The notes beneath the pieces were generated by a model. It worked only from the letters and a program-made list of their open reading frames with translations. It did not search any database and was not told the DNA's origin. The position numbers and the translations under genes were made by a program. A DNA stretch of 64,000 nucleotides, from the NCBI RefSeq assembly GCF_032051675.1, contig NZ_CP116968.1:2976001-3040000 (forward strand). The letters are read 5' to 3'. Below, piece after piece: positions 27,844 to 36,209 of this stretch (position 1 is the stretch's first letter; each line of letters starts with the position of its first letter). This stretch comes from Candidatus Nitrospira neomarina. Lineage in GTDB: Bacteria > Nitrospirota > Nitrospiria > Nitrospirales > UBA8639.

Positions 27844-28700
27844 CTGTGTGATGGGGGACAGCGGACCAGCAGATTATCAATCAACCGAATGTTCCCCAGT
27901 CTGACGGCTCCTAAGATGACAACCGTTCCACGCACCTGAGTCAGTGGTTCCAGATTCCTGGAATTGCAAATTGCCAGATACTCCGGATGCACATCGGGGT
28001 CGCTGCGTAAAATCTTTTCCATCCGGGATTGTACCGTTCGAACATTCCGGACTCCGGCCTTAATGGCATCGCCCCCTTCGCGTAACGCCTTCGATAAGAG
28101 CCCGGCTTGCACTCGTTGATTGGCTGAAAGGTGCCGGTTACGGGAACTGACGGCTAGCCCATCGGATTCCCGCACCGTTGGACAGAGGACCATTCGCATA
28201 TCCCAGTTGAGATCATGTATGAGCTGGTTCACCACTAGGGATTGCTGATAATCCTTTTGTCCGAAATAGACGCGATGGGGACGAACCAGACAAAATAATT
28301 TCGTCACGACCGTCGTCACGCCCTGAAAATGGGTCGGTCGGGCTTCACCCTCCCAGCGTCGCGTGAGACGATTCACCGTGACAGTTGTTTGAAAATTTTC
28401 CGGGTAGAATGCTTCTGGAGGAGGAGCAAAGAGGAGATCGACACCCGCCTCCCGGCACAAACGCCGGTCGGCGTGAAAACTCCGGGGATAGCGGCTTAAA
28501 TCTTCAGCTTCCCCGAACTGGAGCGGATTCACAAACACACTGACCACGACGGTCCCACAGTGTTTTCGGGCGCGCTGCATTAACGAGAGATGTCCCTCAT
28601 GCAAGGCACCCATCGTGGGGACAAACCCGATTGGGCCGTCTAGCGACTCCTGTTTTCTTCTCCAGCTATGCAGATTTCGAACAGAATGAATGACGCGCAT
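27840..28700 (-). CDS. panC: Pantothenate synthetase
   Basis: Condenses pantoate with beta-alanine using ATP, in coenzyme A synthesis. The 286-aa protein has the nucleotidyl-transferase HIGH-like motif in PTMGALHEGHLSLM, FVNPLQFG, the KDYQQSLVV and VRESDGLAVSSRNRHLS segments typical of PanC. Its stop overlaps the last four bases of the convergent TPM gene. The folK gene is 3 bases upstream, so translation is coupled. Confidence 0.95.
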   Translation of the reverse strand: MRVIHSVRNLHSWRRKQESLDGPIGFVPTMGALHEGHLSLMQRARKHCGTVVVSVFVNPLQFGEAEDLSRYPRSFHADRRLCREAGVDLLFAPPPEAFYPENFQTTVTVNRLTRRWEGEARPTHFQGVTTVVTKLFCLVRPHRVYFGQKDYQQSLVVNQLIHDLNWDMRMVLCPTVRESDGLAVSSRNRHLSANQRVQAGLLSKALREGGDAIKAGVRNVRTVQSRMEKILRSDPDVHPEYLAICNSRNLEPLTQVRGTVVILGAVRLGNIRLIDNLLVRCPPSHS

Positions 28701-28703
28701 GAA

Positions 28704-29258
28704 TCAAGTGGAAGGCCCGGAGCAGGCCTGTCGGGAGCCATACTTCGCCCCGGGAATGACATCCAACTTGTTAACCTGACTGGTATCTGTCAGAGACTCT
28801 AACAACTCTTTCGCCGAACGATGAAGGACCGGATGAGTCCAATCCGGATCTACTTCCACAAGCGGTTCCAGCACAAATCGTCTTTGGTGGAGCCGCGGAT
28901 GGGGAACGGTGAGTCCTGGTTGCTCAATCACCTGTTGCCCAAAAAATATAATGTCAAAATCCATCGTGCGTGGACCGCGACGATTGTCTTCATCACGGCC
29001 CAACGCGCGTTCGGTTTCTTGAAGAATATCCAGAAGTCGTTGAGCCCTGATTGTGGTTTCCAGCCTCACCACACCATTGTAAAACCAGGTGGGTCCCAAT
29101 ATTCCCTGTGGATCGATCGGTTCGGACTCGTAATACGAGGAGACTCCGGTGACACGAGAAAGAGGGAGCAGATTCATCAGGGCCACCGCCCGGTCGCACA
29201 ATTCCTGGCGATTTCCTGCGTTAGAGCCAAAAGCGATAAACACGATTTCTTGAGCCAT
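28704..29258 (-). CDS. folK: 2-amino-4-hydroxy-6-hydroxymethyldihydropteridine pyrophosphokinase
   Basis: Pyrophosphorylates the pterin in folate synthesis. The 184-aa enzyme shows FIAFGSNAGNRQ near the start, the DNRRGPRTMDFDIIFFG signature (HPPK motif RxxPRxxDxDIL type) and PHPRLHQRRFVLEPL. The start is either ATG at 29258, used here because it begins right before the first strand, or TTG at 29282 (adding eight residues); neither has a strong ribosome-binding site. The order panC-folK-dapL on one strand mixes coenzyme precursors and lysine. Confidence 0.93.
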   Translation of the reverse strand: MAQEIVFIAFGSNAGNRQELCDRAVALMNLLPLSRVTGVSSYYESEPIDPQGILGPTWFYNGVVRLETTIRAQRLLDILQETERALGRDEDNRRGPRTMDFDIIFFGQQVIEQPGLTVPHPRLHQRRFVLEPLVEVDPDWTHPVLHRSAKELLESLTDTSQVNKLDVIPGAKYGSRQACSGPST

Positions 29259-29291
29259 TTCGTTTGTTCGCGGATCCGCCAAAATGCCTAG

Positions 29292-30467
29292 TTACCAGCC
29301 GATCTTTTTCATTCGCTCTACCGCTTCTGCTAATTTGTCTTTTGTGGTCGTGACCGTCATCCGGATATAGCCTTCTCCCGGATCCCCAAATCCATTGCCC
29401 GGCGTGGTCACAATTCCGGCTTTCTCAATAAGATGCGCCGTGAAAGACGCCGAGGTAAAGCCTTTCGGCACACCGATCCAGACGTAAAACGCCGCCGGAG
29501 GCGAATCCAGTACCAATCCCATGCTTTTCAAGCCTGGCACCAGAACATCCCGCCGTTCCTGATAAATCGTTCGCAAGCCTTCCGTCACCGAATCATCCAG
29601 TTGCAATGCGGTCATGCCTGCTTCCTGAATCGCTTGAAACACGCCGGAATCAATATTGGTTTTGACCTTCCCCAAACCCGCGATGACTTCCTTTCGCCCC
29701 ACAGCGAACCCGATGCGCCAACCGGTCATATTGTACGTTTTGGACAGCGAGTGAAATTCCACCCCCACGTCTTTTGCGCCCGCCGCTTCCAGAAAGCTCG
29801 CCGGCCGTTTGCCGTCATAATAAATTTCGGAATAGGCCGCGTCATGGCAGACAATAATCTGGTGCTCTTGCGCAAAATCCGTCACTTTTTTAAAAAATTC
29901 CTTGCTCGCCACCACCGACGTAGGATTATTCGGGGAGTTGAGAAACATCATTTTGGCTTTTTGGGCAATATCCTTGGGAATGGCAGACAGGTCAGGCAAA
30001 AACCCATTCTCTTTGGTCAACGGCATGGTGTAGGAAATTCCCCCGGCAAAACTGGTTGCGACGGGGTACACCGGATATCCGGGGCTCGGAACCAACACGA
30101 TATCCCCCGGGTCGATAAAGGCCAACGGAACATGACCGATGCCTTCTTTTGACCCGATCAGCGTCACAACTTCTGTTTTGGGGTCCAGGGTTACGCCAAA
30201 CCGACGTTGATACCAATCGGCGACCGCAGTCCGAAATGACAACATGCCATCATACGAAGGGTACTGATGATGCTTGGGATTCCCCGCCGCACGTCGTAAT
30301 GATTCAATGATCGGTTCAGGTGTCGGCAAATCAGGATCACCTATCCCTAAATTGATGATATCCATGCCACGCTCGATGGCCTTGCGCTTCATGTCATCGA
30401 TGGCGGCGAATAAGTAGGGGGGGAGCGTGCGGATTCTCTCTGCATACTGAATAGGAAACCCTGCCAT
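29292..30467 (-). CDS. dapL: LL-diaminopimelate aminotransferase
   Basis: Converts tetrahydrodipicolinate to LL-2,6-diaminopimelate in the one-step aminotransferase route to lysine and peptidoglycan. A 391-aa class I PLP aminotransferase: the substrate region ([17 protein letters not shown]), [12 protein letters not shown], the PLP-Lys in [15 protein letters not shown] and the NSPNNPT motif. Length and the IGDPDLPTP start fit DapL2-type enzymes rather than aspartate aminotransferase, which remains the alternative. Confidence 0.9.
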   Translation of the reverse strand: MAGFPIQYAERIRTLPPYLFAAIDDMKRKAIERGMDIINLGIGDPDLPTPEPIIESLRRAAGNPKHHQYPSYDGMLSFRTAVADWYQRRFGVTLDPKTEVVTLIGSKEGIGHVPLAFIDPGDIVLVPSPGYPVYPVATSFAGGISYTMPLTKENGFLPDLSAIPKDIAQKAKMMFLNSPNNPTSVVASKEFFKKVTDFAQEHQIIVCHDAAYSEIYYDGKRPASFLEAAGAKDVGVEFHSLSKTYNMTGWRIGFAVGRKEVIAGLGKVKTNIDSGVFQAIQEAGMTALQLDDSVTEGLRTIYQERRDVLVPGLKSMGLVLDSPPAAFYVWIGVPKGFTSASFTAHLIEKAGIVTTPGNGFGDPGEGYIRMTVTTTKDKLAEAVERMKKIGW

Positions 30468-30599
30468 GAATTCGTACTCCTTTTCGGAAACTGGTGAATA
30501 TGAGCCTGATACGGTACCAAATATGGAACCCGTTACGGTACCGTTCCGGAAAAAATCATTTCGAAATGGGAAAAGGGAACATGAATTCAGAGGCAGGTA
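30468..30599. promoter_or_regulatory. Short palindromes upstream of dapL
   Basis: Within 132 bases upstream of dapL, ACGGTACC occurs twice 18 bases apart, and ACGGTACCGT is a perfect 10-bp palindrome. It could be an operator, but no regulator is known here. Confidence 0.25.
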
Positions 30600-31283
30600 T
30601 CACCCTGTCCGAACCAAATGTTCCATGAAACGATCAGCCAATTGATGAAGCCTGGGTAGATGAGGTCGCGACCGGACTTGAATAGACTCTGCTGTCATCC
30701 CCCCTCGTTGAACATCCTGCGGACATTCACGGCACAAGGCCACAATTCCCGGTTCCTCCAGTTCCAGGTGAAACAGGAGGCCATACGATCGATCCGACAT
30801 CCGGAATGCTTGAACGGGAAAATCAGCAGAAGTCATCAGATGCGTGCTTCCCGGAGGAAGGGTGATCCCTTCCCCGTGCCATTGAAACACGAGAAAGTCC
30901 TGAGGCATGGCACGCAAGATGGGATCGATCTGTCCCATGTCGGTCAGGGACACGGAACCCATGCCAATTTCAAACTTCGGACCCGGTTCCACCGAACCAC
31001 CCAACGCTTTGGCCAGCAACTGCGCGCCGAAACAAATGCCCAGGACCGGAATATCACGTGCGAGAGCCATCTGTACAAATTGGCGTTCGGCCTCAATCCA
31101 CGGATCACGATCATTAACGGACATCGGCCCTCCCATGATGAGCAGAAAATCCCCTGGATCTGCAGGCAACCCCTCTGAAGGGACGACCACATTTCTGACG
31201 GCATACCCGCGAGTTCCTAGAGCCTGACGAAAGACGCCAGGACCTTCAAACAAGACATGCTGGAGGCAGATGGCAACCTTCAT
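30600..31283 (-). CDS. Class I glutamine amidotransferase-like protein
   Basis: A 227-aa protein resembling the GATase domain of GMP synthase but without a synthetase domain. The nucleophile elbow is GICFGAQLL (Cys84), the oxyanion strand is LLIMGGPMSVN, and the His is in FQWHGEG (His136). The ATG at 31283 is the natural start; the frame opens further upstream. Stand-alone members include gamma-glutamyl peptidases and anabolic amidotransferases of unknown partner. Function beyond amide hydrolysis is not assigned. Confidence 0.8.
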   Translation of the reverse strand: MKVAICLQHVLFEGPGVFRQALGTRGYAVRNVVVPSEGLPADPGDFLLIMGGPMSVNDRDPWIEAERQFVQMALARDIPVLGICFGAQLLAKALGGSVEPGPKFEIGMGSVSLTDMGQIDPILRAMPQDFLVFQWHGEGITLPPGSTHLMTSADFPVQAFRMSDRSYGLLFHLELEEPGIVALCRECPQDVQRGGMTAESIQVRSRPHLPRLHQLADRFMEHLVRTG

Positions 31284-31422
31284 GAGGTAAGTGTTGGGGT
31301 TGAGGCAGAACAAGGAGCCAATCAACGAAAGACAAGACACACCCTTTCGTCGTATAGCTTAGATAGAGAAATAGGTCAGGAGGTAGGGAGGGATGCGACA
31401 CGGCGAAATTGGGTGGAGAGAT

Positions 31423-32091
31423 CTAAGAATGTCCATTCAATGCAAAACCATTTGCGAATAAAGCCTGTTGACCATTCTTCTTATTCACACATTCCACCAA
31501 ATGCCAGAACCGCAACGGATTCACTTTCTTTTTATTGACCACCATCAGACACGTGCCTTCCAGGACCGTATGTAAGGCGAGATCGGTTCTGAATCCAATA
31601 TGCTTACAGAGAGGAGAAATCCATTTTTCTACCGCCGCAATCACTTTATTCCCATTGCTAAAGTGATTCAGCATAATGATCCGGCCACCGGGCTTACACA
31701 CCCGAATCATTTCGTCCACCACACTTCGATAATCGGGAACTGCCGTGACGACGTAGGCCGCCATCACAATATCATAGTGATTATCCGGAAGATCCATTTT
31801 CCCGGCATCCATTCTCTTAAGGGTCACATGATTCAAGCGATGTTCCTGAACCCGACGCCGGGCATGTTCCAACATGCCATCTGAGAGGTCAATGCCAAGA
31901 ACTTCGCAACAGGAGGGATAGAGAGGGAGCGCTTCTCCGGTTCCTACGCCAACCTCAAGAACCCGATGACCGGGCTCAATAGGAAGCCCTCGGACCGCCG
32001 ATTCGCGCGATTGCTGAAATACTTTACCAAAGGTGTGGTCATAAACAGATGCGTACGCACTGTATACACGCTCAACTTTCTCAAGATTCAT
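31423..32091 (-). CDS. SAM-dependent methyltransferase (PmtA/UbiE-like)
   Basis: A 222-aa Rossmann methyltransferase. Motif I is HRVLEVGVGTGEALPLYP, motif II includes LPDNHYDIVMAAYVVTAVPD, and GGRIIMLNH is motif III/IV. This pattern is common to phosphatidylethanolamine N-methyltransferase (PmtA) and ubiquinone/menaquinone methyltransferases. The ATG at 32091 follows GGAGAAACA. No quinone genes adjoin it, so a lipid role is favoured but unproven. Confidence 0.82.
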   Translation of the reverse strand: MNLEKVERVYSAYASVYDHTFGKVFQQSRESAVRGLPIEPGHRVLEVGVGTGEALPLYPSCCEVLGIDLSDGMLEHARRRVQEHRLNHVTLKRMDAGKMDLPDNHYDIVMAAYVVTAVPDYRSVVDEMIRVCKPGGRIIMLNHFSNGNKVIAAVEKWISPLCKHIGFRTDLALHTVLEGTCLMVVNKKKVNPLRFWHLVECVNKKNGQQALFANGFALNGHS

Positions 32092-32453
32092 TGTTTCTCC
32101 ATGATGGTGTCCTTCGCAATCCACACCCCTTCAAGGGAAATTGACATTCGACATTTGTTCCGTGTGATAAGGGATTGCTTACCTGAGGCGAGAACCCCAA
32201 ATAACTGGTACCGTAGGGGGACGGCCACCTATGTATGTAATAAATCAAACAGTTTGCTAATCTACCGGAGCGGCATGAGGTAGTCAACTAGAAATCACTT
32301 TTCCAGTCCCAGGCCCACTCCAACCGGTGCAGGTAACCGGATAAGCCCCTGCTCCAATCTGGCACCATCCAGGGATTGCAATGGCTTAAGGTGTCCTCTA
32401 CAATTCCGGCATTCATCTTGAGTCATGCCTCGAAAGTACCAAGGAGAATGCGC
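32092..32453. other. Intergenic, no gene seen
   Basis: About 360 bases between divergent genes. Only short frames (about 40 codons on the minus strand near 32306-32430, no ribosome-binding site); nothing recognisable. Confidence 0.45.
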
Positions 32454-33119
32454 ATGGTTTCATTGCTGTCTTTGTACATTCGTCTCCCTCTCACTCTTTG
32501 TGCCCTCACCCTGATCGGTGTGGGGACTCACCCATCGCTCTCCTCCGCAATCGAGCTGTCCATTACATTAGATCAAGCCAATAAGGCCATGGCAGCTGGT
32601 CGCAAAACTATGGAACAAGCCGATTCGGTAGAGGATGTGGCAGCAGTGATGAAAGCCTCGGAACGTGCGGTTCGGGTCGGCGCGGACCCGGAAGTGGAAC
32701 CCTGTGGGGCACATGCCATTTTAAGAACGCGCCTCTATTGGTTGGAATACTTTGGGCGCCGCGAAGCGGCAGAATCCAAACGACAGAAACAAGAAATTCG
32801 TATGCCAGAAGCCAAAATCCAGGAGATTCTGGAAATGCCCTACCTTGAAGTTGAGGTTCGCCTTTGCGGAGAGGATGAGTTCTTTGCGGAAGGAGCAGAA
32901 ATTGCCCTCCAGCAGGGCTCAAACACCATTCGCCCTGTGGATATTGGGCCGGCTGAGCGCGGACGAAAAAATCCAGGGGATACTGTCAGCTTTCGATCGA
33001 GGTTTACAGCACGCTTCGCCTATGCCGACTTCGATCCAATGGCCCCTGGAACCCTCGCAGTATTTTTTCCTGATGGAAAACTGATTAACATACCAGCCGA
33101 CTTCTCAAAAATTCATTAA
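32454..33119 (+). CDS. Exported hypothetical protein, 221 aa
   Basis: A signal peptide occupies the first 33 or so residues (CALTLIGVGTHPSLSS with Ser/Ala at the end). ATG 32454 follows AAGGAG at seven bases, better than the earlier in-frame ATGs. The mature domain begins with a helical segment (DQANKAMAAGRKTMEQADSV) and a beta-rich C-terminal part (FADYDF-like, GTLAVFFPDGKLINIPADFS). No family recognised. It ends convergent with the ABC gene. Confidence 0.65.
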   Translation: MVSLLSLYIRLPLTLCALTLIGVGTHPSLSSAIELSITLDQANKAMAAGRKTMEQADSVEDVAAVMKASERAVRVGADPEVEPCGAHAILRTRLYWLEYFGRREAAESKRQKQEIRMPEAKIQEILEMPYLEVEVRLCGEDEFFAEGAEIALQQGSNTIRPVDIGPAERGRKNPGDTVSFRSRFTARFAYADFDPMAPGTLAVFFPDGKLINIPADFSKIH

Positions 33120-33133
33120 CCCCATTTTTCACA

Positions 33134-33177
33134 GAAACGGGATTAACGGATTCGCAAACACGACCTATTCCCGTTTC
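33134..33177. terminator. Candidate bidirectional terminator/inverted repeat
   Basis: GAAACGGGA at 33134 and TCCCGTTTC at 33169 form a perfect 9-bp inverted repeat with a 26-base loop, between convergent genes. No long T-tract follows, so this is a weak call. Confidence 0.35.
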
Positions 33178-33232
33178 AATGGCGGGCAGAAGCCAGCTTT
33201 TCTTTATTTTTCCGCTTGGCTCATACGACTCT

Positions 33233-34999
33233 TTATTGAGACAACGGTTGGGCTGAGTCTTCCAAGGTCTCCGTTATTCCCTCGACCTCTCTAAGTGTAT
33301 AGAGGTGATGATAAAGTCCACGATTGGCAAGCAGTTCTTCGTGCTGTCCTTCTTCCACAATTGTGCCTTTATGCAGGACCAGAATACGATGCGCCCGCTG
33401 AATAGAAGAAAACCGATGCGCGATCATGAGGGTGGTGCGTCCCTTCATCAATTCCGTTAACGCCGACTGGACCAGCGATTCGGACTGGCTATCCAATGCG
33501 GAGGTCGCTTCATCCAGGATCAAAATTCTCGGGTCTTTCAGCAACGCCCTGGCAATGGCGATGCGCTGCCGCTGCCCTCCAGACAAATTGATCCCTTTTT
33601 CACCGAGAATAGTCTCATAGCCATCAGGGAGCAACTGAATAAATTCATGGGCATTGGCTCGGCGACTGGCCTCAATCATGTCAGATTCAGGGGCATCGGC
33701 TCGACCATACCGTATATTGTCTGCAATCGTTCCGCCAAAAAGCAGTGTTTCCTGCGGCACAAGCGCCAACTGTCGATACAAACTCTCCACTTGAATCGAT
33801 TTGAGATCATGCCCGTCGATAAGGACCCGACCGGCAGTTGGATCATAAAATCGATGCAGTAAATTCACAATAGTTGTTTTCCCGGCTCCGGTTGGTCCTA
33901 CTAACGCCACACATTCCCCGGCCTGAATCGAAAATGATACCGCATCCAACACGGGGGATCGGCCCTCATAGCCAAATTGCACGCGATCGAACTCCACCTT
34001 CCCATGAATGGGCCATAAGGCCTTCGCCATCGGACTATCATGGATTTCCAGTGGCATATCCAAGAGTTCAAACACCCTGGTCATCGCTCCTTGCACTTCC
34101 TTGACCTGAGAGAACATTCGGGCCGCTGACCCAAACGGGCCAATTAAAATCCCCGCAAAAAGAACAAATGCAAATAATTCCCCGGGCGAAAGCTGGCCTT
34201 CAATGACTTGTTTGCCCCCATACCATAAGACACCAATCGCCATGACAAAGGTACAGAAGGTGATGACAGGAACAAATACGGCCAACACTGCTGTCCGTTT
34301 CATGGTGGTCGTTAATAAAGTCTCTACGGCTGAACGAAACCGCGCGTCCTCTCGTTTACCCTGAACAAACGATTTGACCACACGAATGCCTGACACCACT
34401 TCTTCAATCAGCGTAGTAACGTGGGCCGTTTGATCCTGAATTTGCATGGATAAAAATTTCAAACGCCTTCCAAACATCCTGGCGACGATGGCCAGCAATG
34501 GCAAAACGATGAGAATCAGGACACACAACCGCCAATTCATCACCAACAAAAATCCCACCCCCCCGATGATGGTCACGAGATGCTTCAGGGCATCCATCGG
34601 GGTCTCAGTTAATAAATTTTGAATCACCCCGACATCGTTCATCAATCTGGAAATCAACTCTCCTGTTCGCCGTTTGGCAAAGAAATTCAGTGACAACCGA
34701 TGGAGGTGAGAAAAAACGTGGGTACGAAAATCCGCCATCACATGCTGGGAAGCCAGCGCGGTCAAATAACTATGCGCCATGGATAAGAGGCCCTGTCCGA
34801 TCACCAACCCGACAAAGACCCACACCATGCTTGTCAATTTCGGCAAATCGCGTTGGACCGTAATAAGATCCCACAGCGTGCCACCCAACCGGATGAGTAA
34901 CAGGTTGCACGCCGCCACACCCATCACCAGGACCCCCGCACCGACCATGGGTATCAAATACGGACGGAGGAAGGGAATAAACCGAGACAGATAGTTCAT
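33233..34999 (-). CDS. ABC exporter, fused TM and ATPase (MsbA/LmrA type)
   Basis: A 588-aa half transporter. Six transmembrane helices lie at about 10-315 (LIPMVGAGVLVMGVAAC onward), followed by an ATP-binding domain: Walker A GPTGAGKTT, signature LSGGQRQRIAIARALL and Walker B ILILDEATSALD, then the H-loop IAHRFS. It works as a homodimer in the inner membrane. MsbA (lipid A flippase) is the likeliest role in a Gram-negative, but drug or lipid export of other kinds has the same sequence. Convergent with the gene at 32454. Confidence 0.9.
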   Translation of the reverse strand: MNYLSRFIPFLRPYLIPMVGAGVLVMGVAACNLLLIRLGGTLWDLITVQRDLPKLTSMVWVFVGLVIGQGLLSMAHSYLTALASQHVMADFRTHVFSHLHRLSLNFFAKRRTGELISRLMNDVGVIQNLLTETPMDALKHLVTIIGGVGFLLVMNWRLCVLILIVLPLLAIVARMFGRRLKFLSMQIQDQTAHVTTLIEEVVSGIRVVKSFVQGKREDARFRSAVETLLTTTMKRTAVLAVFVPVITFCTFVMAIGVLWYGGKQVIEGQLSPGELFAFVLFAGILIGPFGSAARMFSQVKEVQGAMTRVFELLDMPLEIHDSPMAKALWPIHGKVEFDRVQFGYEGRSPVLDAVSFSIQAGECVALVGPTGAGKTTIVNLLHRFYDPTAGRVLIDGHDLKSIQVESLYRQLALVPQETLLFGGTIADNIRYGRADAPESDMIEASRRANAHEFIQLLPDGYETILGEKGINLSGGQRQRIAIARALLKDPRILILDEATSALDSQSESLVQSALTELMKGRTTLMIAHRFSSIQRAHRILVLHKGTIVEEGQHEELLANRGLYHHLYTLREVEGITETLEDSAQPLSQ

Positions 35000-35106
35000 A
35001 GGGTCCTTACACGAACAAGTGATATTTTCCGTTGAGAGAAAGTATGGAGTGCCCTAAAACTAAAATGGGAAGGTGCAACAAGGCGAGAGAAAAGACGAAT
35101 GAGCGG

Positions 35107-35328
35107 TTAATCGAGTTGAATAACCGATTCGATCTGATTTTTATTTAAAGCCACAAACGCCGAATGTTCAGTGTCATTGATCAGCACATCTGTTAAGTTA
35201 ATAAACAAGACAGACTCATCATTTAACACATCCGAAATTCGATTTCGCATAGGCGGGATCAAGATATCTCCCACATAAGATGACAGAGAGGAACGGACCC
35301 GAATACGAGTTTTTTTCCCCTGGGTCAT
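35107..35328 (-). CDS. Small hypothetical protein, 73 aa (DUF6812-like)
   Basis: Soluble protein of unknown function. Beta-rich: TRIRVRSSLSSYVGDILIP, RNRISDVLNDESVLFINLTDV, AFVALNKNQIESVIQL. The pattern, a PilZ/CheW-like small barrel with a conserved IxLTDV, matches proteins annotated DUF6812. The ATG at 35328 follows AAGGGC; the frame adds six residues to 35346. Just upstream of a ribosomal-protein gene on the same strand. Confidence 0.65.
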   Translation of the reverse strand: MTQGKKTRIRVRSSLSSYVGDILIPPMRNRISDVLNDESVLFINLTDVLINDTEHSAFVALNKNQIESVIQLD

Positions 35329-35361
35329 ATGCAAGCCCTTGACCATCCCGGCCTATGGAAA

Positions 35362-35457
35362 TTAATTACGACGTTTGGCAAATTTCATTCGGCGAAGGAG
35401 CTTTTTATGTTTATGCTTACGCATTTTCTTCCTACGCTTTTTGACAACACTCGACAT
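35362..35457 (-). CDS. Small ribosomal protein bS22/AURKAIP1-COX24 type, 31 aa
   Basis: A 31-residue, very basic peptide too short for ordinary ORF calls. The start ATG at 35457 follows AGGAA. It reads MSSVVKKRRKKMRKHKHKKL, then LRRMKFAKRRN. The motif SVxKKRRKKMxKHKxxKLLRR is that of AURKAIP1/COX24-domain proteins, the bacterial members of which are ribosomal protein bS22 (mitochondrial mS38 in eukaryotes) on the small subunit. The next gene starts 33 bases after the stop on the same strand, so it is probably transcribed with it. Confidence 0.85.
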   Translation of the reverse strand: MSSVVKKRRKKMRKHKHKKLLRRMKFAKRRN

Positions 35458-35680
35458 AAAGTTACATTCCTGGGTGAAATCGTTTCTACTACCGTAGTTC
35501 GAACAGTTCTCTCCGCCTATTTGGCAAACTCGCCCCTACTGCCGGCTGACTACCTATCATGGGGCAAAGAAAGGTGTCAAGGTAAGCAACGTCAGTATAC
35601 CTGGTCCTTCACTTAATAATCATCAACTTTCTATGAATTCTCTTGACCCCCTCCGGCATTCTTCTTCATTATAGAATTTC

Positions 35681-36175
35681 ATGATTCTACTTAAATTTTT
35701 GCATAAACATGTTTTTGTGCTTTTAATAATCATTCCGGTCATTTTTTCACTTGCCGGAACAGGATGTTCGAAAAAGGCCCCCAAATATCCTGAGGACCAC
35801 GCCCGATTCCAACGAGTGGTGCAAGCCATCAAAGCACTGGAACAGGCCTATGTCAATCAAGATGCTTCGGGCTTTCAGGAATTACTCCTTCCACTGGAAA
35901 ATCTTGACCTTCTTGAGGCCAATGTTCGTGAGGATTTCGCCACGTTTTCAAGTATTCGGTTAGACCTGACTATCGACCGCATGGTGATTGATGGAGACCG
36001 AATTTCGGCCTTTGTGTCCTGGCAAGGCAACTGGGAACGCACGGCCGAGGGACCTTCTGCTCAAGCGAGCGGTCATGGAATCCTGTTATGGAGTGGCAAT
36101 CAAGTTATTCTCCTCCGCAGGATCGAAGGAGACCTGCCGTTTGGGATGACACACCGTCTCGATTTTCCCTCTTAA
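35681..36175 (+). CDS. Lipoprotein with NTF2-like domain
   Basis: A 164-aa envelope protein. The signal ends in LAGTGC, a lipobox with Cys29. The mature part is a helix (VVQAIKALEQAYVNQDASGF), then beta strands (IRLDLTIDRMVIDGDRISAFVSW, GHGILLWSG), the arrangement of SnoaL/NTF2-like small domains that bind ligands or oligomerise. The function is unknown. A 34-base gap leads to nadB, which may share its transcript. Confidence 0.7.
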   Translation: MILLKFLHKHVFVLLIIIPVIFSLAGTGCSKKAPKYPEDHARFQRVVQAIKALEQAYVNQDASGFQELLLPLENLDLLEANVREDFATFSSIRLDLTIDRMVIDGDRISAFVSWQGNWERTAEGPSAQASGHGILLWSGNQVILLRRIEGDLPFGMTHRLDFPS

Positions 36176-36209
36176 TCATCAATCCTGTTTCCCTGTTTCA
36201 GTCATTACC

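Noticed and set aside
29433..30152. 239-codon plus-strand frame antisense to dapL
   Set aside because: Arg/His-rich shadow of a real gene; no support.
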